A stretch of DNA of 64,000 nucleotides, taken from assembly GCF_002374835.1 (NCBI RefSeq), contig NZ_NWVD01000001.1, forward strand, positions 682,001-746,000, given 5' to 3'. This DNA is from Sphingomonas ginsenosidimutans. GTDB taxonomy: Bacteria; Pseudomonadota; Alphaproteobacteria; Sphingomonadales; Sphingomonadaceae. Positions 7,341 through 16,644 of this stretch are shown here, one piece after another. The position numbers and the translations under genes are program-made. A model generated the notes under the pieces. That model did not search any database and was not told where the DNA came from. It saw only the letters and a list, made by a program, of their open reading frames with translations. The number at the start of each line of letters is the position of its first letter. Position 1 is the stretch's first letter.

Positions 7341-9004
7341 TCGGCTGGGCGATCGAGGCGCTGCTGGCATCGGCATTGCTGATGGTGGTGGTGCTGGCGG
7401 CGCGCGGGCCGGTGCGCGCGGCGTTCGGCCCGCATGTCGCCTATGCGCTGTGGGCGATCCCGGTGCTTCGACTGCTGCTGCCGCCGTTGCCGGCCGGATG
7501 GCGTGCGGGCATGTTGCCGCACCTGCCTGCGCCGTGGCGGGGCGGGGCGATGCCGGACCTGCCGGCAGGCGATCCGCTGACGGTCATCATCGGCGCGCCG
7601 GCCGCGGCGTTGCCGGCGGCGACGCCGGTGCCGGGCGGGATCGGCTGGGCAGAAGCGGCGCTCCTGCTGTGGGGTGTGGGTGCGGCGGCGCTGCTGGTGT
7701 GGCAGGTGCTGCATTATGCGCGCTTCCGTCACCGGGTGCTGCATCACGGCATCGCGGTCGACCGCGTGCGGTCGGTGACGGTGGTGCGCAGCGCGGCGGC
7801 GACGGGGCCGCTGGCGTTCGGGGTGTTCGACCGCGTGGTCGCCTTTCCGCGCGATTTCGCGGCGCGCTTCGACGTGGAGGAGCAGGCGCTCGCGCTGGAG
7901 CATGAGCTTGGCCATCACGCGCGCGGCGACCTGATCGCCAATTGGGTCGCGCTGGCGGTGCTGGCGGTCCACTGGTTCAACCCGCTCGCCTGGATCGCCT
8001 TTCGCGCATTCCGCGCCGATCAGGAAATGGCCAACGACGCCTATGTCCTTTCCAAATGCGGCGCGGCGGCGCGCCACGCCTATGGCTGCGCGATCGTCAA
8101 GGCGGCGCACGGACGCGCCGTATCGCCGGCCTGCCACCTCAACACCGTCAAGGATCTGAAGGGGAGATTGCGTATGCTGGGGCGGAAGAACGTGTCGCGC
8201 GGTCGCGTGGCAATGGGGGCGGGGGCAGCCGGCGCGCTGGCGCTGGGCACGCTGGCGATGACCGCATCGGGAACGCAGGCGGCCGAGCGGATGCGCATCA
8301 AGGTGGAAACCGCCACCGGCGTCGAGATCGCCCGGTTGGCGCCGGTCGCCGCGTTCCACGCGGCGGTGGCGCCGATCGCCCCGGTGGCGCCGGATCTGCC
8401 CTCGGGCGAGGCGGCGCCGGTGGTACCGGACGTGCCCGCCGTGCCGCCCGTCCCGGCCGCGCCGACGCCGCCGGAGACTGGGCAGCACGACAGCAATCAC
8501 GTCGTCGTGGTCGAGAACGGCAAGCGGACCGTCTATGACGGTGTGGAGGCCGACGCCTGGCGTGCCGCCCACCCGCTGCCCGCGCCGCCGATGCCGCCCG
8601 TTCCCCCGTCTCCTGCGACGAAACCGGTGATGGTCATCCGTACCGGCGACGTGCCGCAGGTCGTCGAGCGTAGCTGCGCGCCGGGGGAGGGCGGAACGGA
8701 CTCGCGGATGATCCTGATGATGCCGCGCGATGGCGACAAGCGCGTGATGACCGTCTGCACCAACCGTGTCGACGAGATGGCGCGCCGCGTCGCCGAGCGG
8801 GCGACCGCCGACGCCGAACGGATCGCGGGCGATACCAAGCATATCGAGCGCGACGCGAAGCGCACCGCGATCGCCAGCCTGTACCAAGCCCGTGCCGGGT
8901 TGTTCGCCAATCGCGCGCTGAGCGCCGAGCAGCGCCGGCTGGCGGTGTCGGGCATCGACGAAGCGATCACAGAGTTGAGGGCCGAGGTCGCCGCGCGCGA
9001 CTGA
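7337..9004 (+). CDS. BlaR1-like M56 family membrane metallopeptidase
   Basis: A 555-residue integral membrane zinc peptidase. Hydrophobic segments lie at 5-22, 36-50 and 103-125. The zinc motif HELGH is at 189-193, followed by a membrane segment (ANWVALAVLAVHWFNPLAWI) and the third-ligand region DQEMANDAYVL around E230. After a further hydrophobic segment near 300 comes a Pro/Ala-rich periplasmic tail rather than the penicillin-binding sensor domain of classical BlaR1. The signal is therefore unlikely to be a bound beta-lactam in the classical way. It is translationally coupled to the BlaI repressor gene and probably cleaves that repressor. Confidence 0.87.
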   Translation: MIGWAIEALLASALLMVVVLAARGPVRAAFGPHVAYALWAIPVLRLLLPPLPAGWRAGMLPHLPAPWRGGAMPDLPAGDPLTVIIGAPAAALPAATPVPGGIGWAEAALLLWGVGAAALLVWQVLHYARFRHRVLHHGIAVDRVRSVTVVRSAAATGPLAFGVFDRVVAFPRDFAARFDVEEQALALEHELGHHARGDLIANWVALAVLAVHWFNPLAWIAFRAFRADQEMANDAYVLSKCGAAARHAYGCAIVKAAHGRAVSPACHLNTVKDLKGRLRMLGRKNVSRGRVAMGAGAAGALALGTLAMTASGTQAAERMRIKVETATGVEIARLAPVAAFHAAVAPIAPVAPDLPSGEAAPVVPDVPAVPPVPAAPTPPETGQHDSNHVVVVENGKRTVYDGVEADAWRAAHPLPAPPMPPVPPSPATKPVMVIRTGDVPQVVERSCAPGEGGTDSRMILMMPRDGDKRVMTVCTNRVDEMARRVAERATADAERIAGDTKHIERDAKRTAIASLYQARAGLFANRALSAEQRRLAVSGIDEAITELRAEVAARD

Positions 9005-9091
9005 GGTCTTCCGCCGGCCGTGCTTGACCCTCGTACGGCCGGCGATAGCCGCCCGTCCCCCACGCCCTTGCGCGCGGGGGGCGGGTTCGCC

Positions 9092-9967
9092 ATGTCGGAC
9101 GCGATGGCAAAGGATCCCCCCGCCGGCGTGCCGATGACGCTGGAGCCGCTGGTGACGCGGGTGCTGGCGCCCAATGCGTCGCCCTATACCTATACCGGCA
9201 CGCAGACGCATATCGTCGGGATCGACGACGTGGCGATCATCGATCCCGGCCCTGCCGATCCGGCGCACCACGATGCGTTGATGGCGGTGATCGCGGGGCG
9301 GCCGGTGGTGGCGATCGTCATCACCCATCATCACCGCGACCATTCGCCCGGCGCGCGCGCGCTGAAGGCGGCGACCGGCGCGCCGATCGTCGGGGCCGCG
9401 CCCTTCGCGCTCACCGACGACGGCCCGCGCGCGGACGATGCCTTCGATCCCGATTACGCGCCTGACCGGGTGATGGCGGAGGGCGACAGCGTGACGGGCA
9501 CCGGCTGGACGCTGACCGCGATCGCGACGCCGGGGCATACGAAGAACCACCTCGCCTTTGCGCTGCCCGAGACGCGCGCGCTGTTTTCGGGCGATCATGT
9601 GATGGGTTGGTCGACCAGCGTGGTGTCGCCGCCCGACGGCGACATGACCGATTACATGGCCAGCCTGGAAAAGCTGATCGGGCGCGACGACCGCGTCTAT
9701 TACCCCGGCCACGGGCTGGAGATCGATCGGCCGGAACGGCTGGTGCGCGGGATGCTGGGGCATCGCAAGCAGCGCGAGGGGCAGATCCTGCGGCTGCTGG
9801 GCGAGGGCCCCCGCGCGATCCCGGCGATGGTCGAGCGGATGTACGCCGGGCTGGACCCGCGGCTGTTCGGCGCGGCGGAACGATCGGTGCTGGCACATCT
9901 GATCGACCTGGAACGCCGCGGACTGGTCGCTGCGGACGGTGAGGCGTGGCGGGGCATGGCGGCGTGA
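9092..9967 (+). CDS. Metallo-beta-lactamase-fold hydrolase (LACTB2/YflN-like)
   Basis: A 291-residue MBL-fold enzyme. The zinc motif THHHRDHS is at about 78-85 (HxHxDH: H79, H81, D83, H84). Later ligand regions are TPGHTKNHLAFAL and ALFSGDHVMG, with a final PGHG histidine (YYPGHGLEI). The C-terminal winged-helix-like region (RKQREGQILRLLGEGPRAIP) is typical of LACTB2-type proteins, which are hydrolases or nucleases rather than proven beta-lactamases. I chose ATG 9092 (MSDAMAK); ATG 9134 is also possible. It follows the BlaR-like gene and may be part of its operon. Confidence 0.82.
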   Translation: MSDAMAKDPPAGVPMTLEPLVTRVLAPNASPYTYTGTQTHIVGIDDVAIIDPGPADPAHHDALMAVIAGRPVVAIVITHHHRDHSPGARALKAATGAPIVGAAPFALTDDGPRADDAFDPDYAPDRVMAEGDSVTGTGWTLTAIATPGHTKNHLAFALPETRALFSGDHVMGWSTSVVSPPDGDMTDYMASLEKLIGRDDRVYYPGHGLEIDRPERLVRGMLGHRKQREGQILRLLGEGPRAIPAMVERMYAGLDPRLFGAAERSVLAHLIDLERRGLVAADGEAWRGMAA

Positions 9968-10671
9968 ACACGCATCTGACCGGGCTGGGGCGGCTGCTGA
10001 TCGGCGCAGCGGTGGCGGTGGCGATCGTGCTGGGATCGATGGCGGCCTATCGGCGGTTCACCCGCGATTATACCGTCACGACCGACGACAATGGCGTCGC
10101 GGTGGCGCGGGTAGTCGCGGGGCGGCTGTACGGCAGCAGCGAATTGCGCGTCAGCCGGCTGTCGGGCACGGTGCAGGCGACCGGCTCGACCAGCCGGCTG
10201 TGGGGCTGGCTGCCGTCGAGCCGGGTGGTGAAGGCGCCGTTCGAGGTCGATTACTTCGTCGACCTGCGCGCACTCGATCCGTCCGATTTCCGCTATGACG
10301 CCAAGGCGCGGACGCTGCTGGTCGAGGTGCCCGACGTCACCATCGGCCGTCCCAATGTGGACGAGGCGAACGTCACGATCGACCAGACCAGCGGGCTGTT
10401 CGTGTCGCGCGCCGCGATGACCGAGTTGCAGCGGCGCGCCTCCGTGTCCGCCGCGCGCAGCGTCACGGCATCCGCGCGGTCGCCCGAGAACATGCGCAAG
10501 GCGCGCGAGAACGGCCGTGCCGCGCTGGCGCAGCTGTTCGGCGGCACGCTGCGCGCCGCGGGGCTGCCGGTGGCGGTGACGGTGCGCTTCGCCGGCGAAC
10601 CGCGCGGGGCTGACGAGACGCGCTGGAACCTGACCCGGTCGCTGGAGGAGGTGCTGGGCAACGCGGAGTGA
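9964..10671 (+). CDS. DUF4230 domain protein, membrane anchored
   Basis: 235 residues. One N-terminal membrane helix (LLIGAAVAVAIVLGSMAAY) is followed by an extracytoplasmic domain with DUF4230 character (SELRVSRLSGTVQATGS, VDYFVDLRALDPSDFRYD, LLVEVPDVTIG). GTG at 9964 overlaps the preceding stop by 4 nt, so it is co-translated with the MBL hydrolase. An upstream in-frame GTG at 9946 is less likely. The function of the family is unknown. Confidence 0.72.
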   Translation: MNTHLTGLGRLLIGAAVAVAIVLGSMAAYRRFTRDYTVTTDDNGVAVARVVAGRLYGSSELRVSRLSGTVQATGSTSRLWGWLPSSRVVKAPFEVDYFVDLRALDPSDFRYDAKARTLLVEVPDVTIGRPNVDEANVTIDQTSGLFVSRAAMTELQRRASVSAARSVTASARSPENMRKARENGRAALAQLFGGTLRAAGLPVAVTVRFAGEPRGADETRWNLTRSLEEVLGNAE

Positions 10672-10742
10672 TGTCGCGGATTGAGCGGCGCGGCCGGAGG
10701 GTGTAGAAGGCGGGTATCGACGACGGCTGGGGGGCTTGTCCG

Positions 10743-11537
10743 ATGGCGACCGATGTTTCCGACGTGCATGTCGCGGCACCCGCACGGCGGCGGCCGTTGC
10801 AGGACCATCGCTTCTTCCTGACGATCGCGATCGTGGTGACGGTGATCAACGTCGCCGCCTTCTCGATGCAGGCGGCGCTGGGGCGGTCCAACTTCGCGCA
10901 GCCGTGGCATGTCCATCTGCACGCGATCGTCTTCTTCGGCTGGGTGATGTTGTACCTGTGCCAGAACGTGCTGGTCGCCACCGGCGCGCTACGCTGGCAC
11001 CGCACGCTCGGCTGGGTCGCGGTCGGGTGGATGGCGGGAATGGCGGTGGTCGGGCCGATCACCGTCGCGATGCTGGTTCGCGCCGGGCGGGTGCCGTTCT
11101 TCTTCACCCCGGCCTATTTTGTGGCGATGGACCTGCTGGCGCTGGTCACCTTTCTGGCGCTGGCCGGCACGGCGGTGCGGATGCGGCGGCGCACCGAATG
11201 GCACCGCCGGCTGATGGCGAGCGCGATGTCGGCGATCATGGGGCCGGCGTTCGGGCGTCTGCTGCCGCTGCCGTTGCTGATCCCCTTCGCCGGGCTGGCG
11301 GTGTTCCCGACGCTGCTGGCGATCCCGGTGGCGGGCGCGATCTACGATCGGCGGACGCGCGGTGCGGTGCATCCCGCATGGTGGTGGGGGATCGGCGCGC
11401 TGACGCTGACTCACCTGCTGATCGAGCTGTGCGGACGCGGCGCGCCGGGGGTGGCGGCGACCATCGCCATCGCCGCCGGAACGCCCGGTGCGGCGGTCGA
11501 TCCGCTCGCCTATCCGCCGTTCCCGCCGCTGCCGTGA
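10743..11537 (+). CDS. Uncharacterised polytopic membrane protein with conserved-looking histidines
   Basis: 264 residues with about 6-7 transmembrane segments ([77 protein letters not shown] and others). Histidines sit at membrane edges ([24 protein letters not shown]). That pattern recalls DUF2306-type or b-type haem membrane proteins, but I cannot assign a family. It stands alone between the DUF4230 gene and nadA. Confidence 0.65.
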   Translation: MATDVSDVHVAAPARRRPLQDHRFFLTIAIVVTVINVAAFSMQAALGRSNFAQPWHVHLHAIVFFGWVMLYLCQNVLVATGALRWHRTLGWVAVGWMAGMAVVGPITVAMLVRAGRVPFFFTPAYFVAMDLLALVTFLALAGTAVRMRRRTEWHRRLMASAMSAIMGPAFGRLLPLPLLIPFAGLAVFPTLLAIPVAGAIYDRRTRGAVHPAWWWGIGALTLTHLLIELCGRGAPGVAATIAIAAGTPGAAVDPLAYPPFPPLP

Positions 11538-11583
11538 CGCACATTGCCTTGATCGCGTCACCAAAGGTGTCCATCTGACAGCG

Positions 11584-12582
11584 ATGGAACAGCCGACCAG
11601 CCTCAAGGGCCTCGACCTGCGTGCCGAGATCGACCGCCTCCGCAAGGAGCGCAATGCGGTGATCCTCGCGCATTATTATCAGAAGCCCGAGATCCAGGAC
11701 CTGGCCGATTTCGTCGGCGACAGCCTGGACCTCAGCCGCAAGGCGCAGGCGACCGATGCCGACGTCATCGCCTTTTGCGGGGTGCGGTTCATGGCGGAAA
11801 CGGCCAAGATCCTGTCGCCGCACAAGACCGTGGTGCTGCCCGACATGGACGCCGGCTGTTCGCTGGAGGACAGCTGCCCGCCCGAACAATTCGCCGCGTT
11901 CCGCGCGCAGCATCCTGATGCGATCGCGCTGACGTACATCAACTGCTCGGCGGCGGTGAAGGCGCTGTCGGACGTGATCGTCACCTCCTCCTCCGCGGAG
12001 AAGATCCTGAGCCAGATCCCGGCGGACAAGCCGATCATCTTCGGTCCCGACCGCAATCTCGGCGGCTATCTGGCGCGCAAGACCGGGCGCGACCTGATCC
12101 TGTGGCCGGGCGTGTGCATCGTGCACGAGGCGTTCAGCGAGACCGAGCTGCTCAAGCTGCGCGCGCAGCACCCCGACGCGCCGATCGCGGCGCACCCGGA
12201 ATGCCCGGCGGTGATCCTGGACCATGCCGATTACGTCGGTTCGACGCGCGGCATCCTGGAATATGCCTATGCGATGACCGGCGACACGCTGATCGTCGCG
12301 ACCGAGCCGCACATCATCCACCAGATGGAAAAGGCGTTGCCGGACAAGACGTTCATCGGCGCACCGGGCGCCGACGGCAATTGCAACTGCAACATCTGCC
12401 CGTACATGGCGCTGAACACGCTGGAAAAGCTGTACGTCGCACTGCGCGACCTGACCCCGCGGATCGAGATCGAGGAAGACCTGCGCCTGCGCGCGAAGAA
12501 CAGCCTCGACGCGATGCTGGCGATGGCCGGGGGCACGGTGGGGCAGGGTGATCTTGGCCCTGCGAAGGTGACGGGCGATTGA
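11584..12582 (+). CDS. nadA: Quinolinate synthase NadA
   Basis: NadA (332 aa) condenses iminoaspartate with dihydroxyacetone phosphate to quinolinate in NAD biosynthesis, using a [4Fe-4S] cluster. Its opening block is [20 protein letters not shown]. Likely cluster cysteines are C92 (MDAGCSLED), C178 ([11 protein letters not shown]) and C272 ([11 protein letters not shown]), with spacing like the enterobacterial enzyme. [19 protein letters not shown] is also typical. ATG 11584 is preferred; the frame extends upstream without NadA-like sequence. nadB and nadC are not nearby. Confidence 0.96.
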   Translation: MEQPTSLKGLDLRAEIDRLRKERNAVILAHYYQKPEIQDLADFVGDSLDLSRKAQATDADVIAFCGVRFMAETAKILSPHKTVVLPDMDAGCSLEDSCPPEQFAAFRAQHPDAIALTYINCSAAVKALSDVIVTSSSAEKILSQIPADKPIIFGPDRNLGGYLARKTGRDLILWPGVCIVHEAFSETELLKLRAQHPDAPIAAHPECPAVILDHADYVGSTRGILEYAYAMTGDTLIVATEPHIIHQMEKALPDKTFIGAPGADGNCNCNICPYMALNTLEKLYVALRDLTPRIEIEEDLRLRAKNSLDAMLAMAGGTVGQGDLGPAKVTGD

Positions 12583-12591
12583 CCCGCCAAT

Positions 12592-12649
12592 GGGTCATTT
12601 TCTGAAATGACCCGAATTTGGTTGAATTTTGGCGTCGCCCCCATAGATT
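12592..12649 (+). promoter_or_regulatory. Perfect dyad and sigma-70-like promoter before the SatD-like gene
   Basis: GGGTCATTT-TCTG-AAATGACCC (12592-12613) is a perfect 9-bp inverted repeat without a T tract, so it is more likely an operator than a terminator. It is followed by TTGAAT (12622-12627), a 16-nt spacer and TAGATT (12644-12649). The expected transcript start then falls at or next to the GTG at 12656, implying a leaderless mRNA. Confidence 0.5.
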
Positions 12650-12655
12650 GGCCGG

Positions 12656-13315
12656 GTGGAAGCGCGCACCTATGCCGTCGTCATGGGCGATCTGGTCGCC
12701 AGCGAAGCCGCGACGTCGCGGCGCGCGCTGCACCGCGTATTTAACGCCGCCATCGACGAGGTGAATGCGGCGCAGCGCGCCACGCTCGTCTCCCCGCTGA
12801 CGATCACGCTGGGGGACGAATTCCAGGGGCTGGCCGACACGCTGGCGGATGCGATCCGCATCGCCCGCCGCGTTCGCTTCGCGTTGATGGCGCAGGATGT
12901 CGCCTGCCGCGTGCTGGTGGGCGAAGTGGCGATCGACACCCCGGTCAACCCCGAGCGCGCATGGAACATGATGGGCGACGGGCTATCGCGTGCGCGCGCG
13001 ATGCTGGACCGCAAGCGCGACACCAGCCTGTACCTGTTCGCGCTCAACCGTCGGCCCAAGGACGAACTGAACCTGCTGGCGATGGGCGCCGGGCTGACCG
13101 CGATCGAGCGGCGCTGGACCGCGCGCCAGCGCGAGGACATCGTCGCCACGCTGGACGGCAGCAGCGTGGAGGACATCGCGGCGCGGCGCGGCGTGTCGAC
13201 GCATAGCGTCTACAAGGTGCGCACCGCGGGGCAGAGCGATGCCTATCAACTGCTGTGGGAGGCGATCCACAACACCCTGTCGTCGATCGATTTTGGCTGG
13301 GAGGACCGGCCGTGA
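12656..13315 (+). CDS. SatD family protein with C-terminal helix-turn-helix
   Basis: 219 residues. The N-terminal part matches the SatD family pattern: YAVVMGDLVAS with D12, then SPLTITLGDEFQGLADTL with D54/E55, then CRVLVGEVAI and MMGDGLSRARAML. The C-terminal part (TARQREDIVATLDGSS, then VEDIAARRGVSTHSVYKVR) reads as a helix-turn-helix. SatD was named from an acid-tolerance locus of Streptococcus mutans; its biochemistry is not established. GTG at 12656 sits at the predicted transcript start. The gene overlaps a small membrane protein gene by 4 nt (GTGA), forming a two-gene cassette. Confidence 0.75.
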   Translation: MEARTYAVVMGDLVASEAATSRRALHRVFNAAIDEVNAAQRATLVSPLTITLGDEFQGLADTLADAIRIARRVRFALMAQDVACRVLVGEVAIDTPVNPERAWNMMGDGLSRARAMLDRKRDTSLYLFALNRRPKDELNLLAMGAGLTAIERRWTARQREDIVATLDGSSVEDIAARRGVSTHSVYKVRTAGQSDAYQLLWEAIHNTLSSIDFGWEDRP

Positions 13316-13734
13316 CCGGGGCGGCCCTGCATGCACTCGCCTATAGCGCGGCCGCGCTGTTGCTGCTGACGATGACCGGCAACTGGGCGTGCCGCCTGAT
13401 GGTCAACCTGATCGGCCTGCGCGATGCGATGGCGGGGGTGGCGCAATCGACGGCGGCGGCGGGCCGCTACATCGGCGCGCTGGAGCGGATGGTGATCGCG
13501 ATCGGGCTGATCGTCCACAGCTGGGAAGCGGTGGCGGCGGTGATCGCGCTGAAGACGATCGCGCGTTTCAAGGAACTGGATAAGCAATTGCCCGCCGAAT
13601 ATTTCCTCGTCGGGTCGCTGTTCAGCCTGTTGTGGGCGATCGCGGTGACCACCGCCTGGCTTGCCTATGACCGCCACGTCGGCGTGAACATCGCCGCCGC
13701 GATCGTCCCGCTGGTCGGCAAGCCGGGCGGCTGA
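13312..13734 (+). CDS. Small membrane protein coupled to the SatD-like gene
   Basis: 140 residues with three membrane segments: about 5-25 (ALAYSAAALLLLTMTGNWAC), about 60-85 (MVIAIGLIVHSWEAVAAVIA) and about 100-122 (YFLVGSLFSLLWAIAVTTAW). The cytoplasmic loop RFKELDKQLPAEY is polar. GTG at 13312 overlaps the SatD-like stop, so translation is coupled. SatD-like genes elsewhere are often followed by a membrane protein gene, which supports a working partnership. The stop codon lies in a 7-bp hairpin (13730-13746) shared with the convergent ppk2 end. Confidence 0.65.
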   Translation: MTGAALHALAYSAAALLLLTMTGNWACRLMVNLIGLRDAMAGVAQSTAAAGRYIGALERMVIAIGLIVHSWEAVAAVIALKTIARFKELDKQLPAEYFLVGSLFSLLWAIAVTTAWLAYDRHVGVNIAAAIVPLVGKPGG

Positions 13735-13741
13735 GCGCCGC

Positions 13742-14491
13742 TCAGCGCGCCAGCCGGTCCTGCGCCGTTTCGGGATCGTAGGGGAACAGGATATCCGGGT
13801 CGGGCAGGTCGATCTCCCCCGCCACGTCCGCCGGGGCGAGCGTGTGGAGCAGGTGGCGGATGATCGCGGCGCGGGCGGGCTTCTTGTGGTCGGCATGGAC
13901 GCACGTCCAGGGCGCGACGGGCGTGTGGGTGCGGTCCAGCATCGTGTCGCGCGCGGCCGAATATTCGCGCCACTTCTTCTGCGCGATCGCGTCGAGGTTC
14001 GACAGTTTCAGCGCCTTGAGCGGATCGGTGCGGCGCGCGTCGAGCCGCTTCTTCTGCTCCTTGCGGCCGATATCGAGCCACAGCTTGACCAGCCGGATGC
14101 CGCTTTCCACCAGCATCCGTTCGAAATCGGGCGCATCGCGCAGGAATTGCGCCTGTTCCTCCGGCGTGGAGAAGCCGTTGACCACTTCCACCCCGGCGCG
14201 ATTGTACCAGCTGCGGTTGAAGATCACGAGCTCGCCCGCCGACGGCAGATGCGCGATATAACGCTGGAAGAACCATTGCGTCCGCTCGCGGTCGTTGGGC
14301 TTGGGCAGCGCGACGACGCGGGTGTTGCGCACTGACAGGTGGCGGGTGACGGCGCGGATCGTACCGTCCTTGCCGGCCGCGTCGCGGCCCTCCAGCACCA
14401 CGACCGCGCGGCTGCCGTCCGCGGCCATCGCCTGCTGCATCCGCACCAGTCCGAGCTGGAGCGCGTCGTCGTCTTCCGGGTGCTTGGCCAA
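13742..14491 (-). CDS. ppk2: Polyphosphate kinase 2 family protein
   Basis: A 249-residue PPK2-type kinase that transfers phosphate between polyphosphate and nucleoside diphosphates. The Walker A loop is EGRDAAGKDG (about 34-43). The lid and Walker B regions are NDRERTQWFFQRYIAHLP and VIFNRSWYNRAGVE. GFSTPEEQAQFL and IRLVKLWLDIGRKEQKKRL are typical of class I PPK2. It is transcribed convergently to the SatD cassette and divergently from the prolyl oligopeptidase, which starts 56 bp away. Confidence 0.93.
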   Translation of the reverse strand: MAKHPEDDDALQLGLVRMQQAMAADGSRAVVVLEGRDAAGKDGTIRAVTRHLSVRNTRVVALPKPNDRERTQWFFQRYIAHLPSAGELVIFNRSWYNRAGVEVVNGFSTPEEQAQFLRDAPDFERMLVESGIRLVKLWLDIGRKEQKKRLDARRTDPLKALKLSNLDAIAQKKWREYSAARDTMLDRTHTPVAPWTCVHADHKKPARAAIIRHLLHTLAPADVAGEIDLPDPDILFPYDPETAQDRLAR

Positions 14492-14547
14492 TCGCGTGCC
14501 TTTCGATCAACTTGTGGGCATTCGTTGCCGAAGCTACGCATAAAGGC

Positions 14548-16644
14548 ATGAAACGTTTCCTCGCCGCAACCATGTTGCCGCTCGCCCCGCTGATGACCAT
14601 CGCCGCCGCACCGGTCGCCGACCCCTATGCCTGGCTGGAGGATATCGAGGGTGCGCGGGCGCTGGGACAGGTGAAGGCGTGGAACGCCGAGACCGAGGCG
14701 GCGCTGACCAGGGACCCGCGCTACGCCAGCGATGTGCAGCGCGCACGGGCGATCCTCGACGACGAGGCGCAGATCGCGATGCCCGACGAGGTGCTGGGCG
14801 ACCGCGTCGTCAACCTGTGGCGCGATGCGACCAACCCACGCGGGCTGTGGCGGATCGCCGACCTGTCCGGCTATCTGGCGGGCGAGCCGCAGTGGCGGAC
14901 GGTGATCGACGTCGATGCGCTAGGCCGCCGGGAAGGCCAAAGCTGGGTGTGGCATGGCGCCAGCTGCCTGGCGCCCGATTATGCGCGCTGCCTGGTGCGG
15001 CTCAGCCCCGGCGGGACGGATGCGCAGGTGGTGCGCGAGTTCGATCTGGCGAGCGGGCGGTTCGTCGACGGCGGCTTCGTCCTGCCGGAGGCGAAGAGCC
15101 GCGCGACCTGGATCGATCGCGACACGTTGCTGGTCGCGACCGACTGGGGCGCGGGATCGCTGACGACGTCGGGTTACCCGCGGATCGTCAAGGTCTGGCG
15201 GCGCGGCACCCCGCTGGCGCAGGCGACGACGGTGTTCGAGGCGCCGGCCAGTATCGTCGAGGCCGACGTCTGGGGATACGCCGATGGCGCGCGGCGCTGG
15301 TCGTTCGTCGACGTCGGGCGGACCTTCTTCGAGCATGAATATCGCCTGCTGCTGCCGGGTGGCGGGCTGGCCAAGCTGCCGGCGCCGGCGGGAAGCGACC
15401 TGCAGGACGTGATCGACGGGCGCGTGATCGTGAAGCTGAACCGCGCATCGGGGCGCATCCCGGCGGGGGCGCTGGTCGCCTATTCGCTGGTCGATCTGGC
15501 GCAGGGGCGCACGCCCGCGCCGGAACTGGTGCTGGCGCCGAACGCGCGACAGGCGATCGAGGAGGTGTCGGCGAGCGACCATGTGCTGTGGGTGAAGCTG
15601 CTGGACGACGTGCAGGGGCGGCTGGTGGCGCTGTCGCGCGGTGATGACGGCAGGTGGACGTCGGCGCCGGTGGCGCTACCTGCGAACAGCACGGTGCATC
15701 TGGCGGCGGCCGCGGGGCGGCAGGACATCGCGTTCGCGACGGTGGAAGGGATGCTGACCCCGCCGACGCTCTATGCGGTGGAACGGGGCGCCGCGCCGTG
15801 CGCGGTGCAGGCGTTGCCGGCGCGGTTCGATGCGGCGCAGTTCGATGTCGTGCAGCGGTTCGCGACGTCGCGCGACGGGACGCGCGTGCCCTATTTCCTG
15901 GTGACGAAGAAGGGCGCGGCGCGGCCGGCGCCGGCGCTGATCCACGCTTACGGCGGGTTCAAGAACGCGCAGACGCCGACCTATCTGACCGACCAGCCGT
16001 ATCGCGCGGGGCCGCTGGGGCTGTTCTGGGTCGAGCAGGGTGGCGCCTATGTGCTGGCGAACCTGCGTGGCGGGGGGGAATATGGCCCGCGCTGGCACCA
16101 GGCGGGGCTGCGCGAGAAGCGGCAGAACGTGTTCGACGACCTTCATGCCGTCGCCGAGGATCTGGTGAAAACCGGCGTGTCGGCGAAGGGGAAGATCGGC
16201 ATTTCGGGGCGCTCGAACGGCGGCCTGCTGGTCGGCGTGGCGATGCAGCAGCGCCCCGATCTGTACGGTGCGGTGATCGCCGGATCGCCGCTGGAGGACA
16301 TGAAGACGTACACGCATCTGTCGGCGGGTGCGTCGTGGATCGACGAATATGGCGACCCGGACAAGCCCGCCGACTGGGCATTCATCCGCAAATATTCGCC
16401 CTATCAGAACGTGAAGGCGGGGGTGCGGTATCCGCCGGTGCTGTTCTACCTGTCGACCAAGGACGACCGGGTGCATCCGGGGCACGCGCGCAAGCTGGCG
16501 GCGCTGCTGAAAGCCAACGGAAACCGCGTTTATTTCCACGAATATCTGGAGGGCGGGCATTCCGTGGGCGCGGATCATGCCGAGGACGCGCGGCGTGCGG
16601 CGCTGCTGGACGCGTTCCTGCGCCGCGAACTGATGGGCAAATAA
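14548..16644 (+). CDS. Prolyl oligopeptidase (S9A), exported
   Basis: A 698-residue serine peptidase with a signal peptide (MKRFLAATMLPLAPLMTIAA). A seven-bladed propeller region precedes the C-terminal alpha/beta hydrolase domain. The nucleophile is S556 in GISGRSNGGLLVG, the acid lies in the Asp pair 639-640 (STKDDRVHPGH), and the base is H671 (EGGHSVGADHAE). The oxyanion/propeller junction YFLVTKKG...LIHAYGGF is typical. It cleaves short proline-containing peptides, here probably in the periplasm. I chose ATG 14548 because the signal peptide begins there. Confidence 0.92.
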   Translation: MKRFLAATMLPLAPLMTIAAAPVADPYAWLEDIEGARALGQVKAWNAETEAALTRDPRYASDVQRARAILDDEAQIAMPDEVLGDRVVNLWRDATNPRGLWRIADLSGYLAGEPQWRTVIDVDALGRREGQSWVWHGASCLAPDYARCLVRLSPGGTDAQVVREFDLASGRFVDGGFVLPEAKSRATWIDRDTLLVATDWGAGSLTTSGYPRIVKVWRRGTPLAQATTVFEAPASIVEADVWGYADGARRWSFVDVGRTFFEHEYRLLLPGGGLAKLPAPAGSDLQDVIDGRVIVKLNRASGRIPAGALVAYSLVDLAQGRTPAPELVLAPNARQAIEEVSASDHVLWVKLLDDVQGRLVALSRGDDGRWTSAPVALPANSTVHLAAAAGRQDIAFATVEGMLTPPTLYAVERGAAPCAVQALPARFDAAQFDVVQRFATSRDGTRVPYFLVTKKGAARPAPALIHAYGGFKNAQTPTYLTDQPYRAGPLGLFWVEQGGAYVLANLRGGGEYGPRWHQAGLREKRQNVFDDLHAVAEDLVKTGVSAKGKIGISGRSNGGLLVGVAMQQRPDLYGAVIAGSPLEDMKTYTHLSAGASWIDEYGDPDKPADWAFIRKYSPYQNVKAGVRYPPVLFYLSTKDDRVHPGHARKLAALLKANGNRVYFHEYLEGGHSVGADHAEDARRAALLDAFLRRELMGK

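Noticed and set aside
7292..9898. Long minus-strand open frame opposite the BlaR-like and MBL genes
   Set aside because: Arg/His-rich antisense shadow of two genes with clear active-site motifs.
12656..13734. SatD cassette as a CBASS-like or CRISPR-polymerase defence system
   Set aside because: Acidic motifs alone do not establish nucleotide synthesis and no known effector or nuclease is present. I kept it only as a lead.
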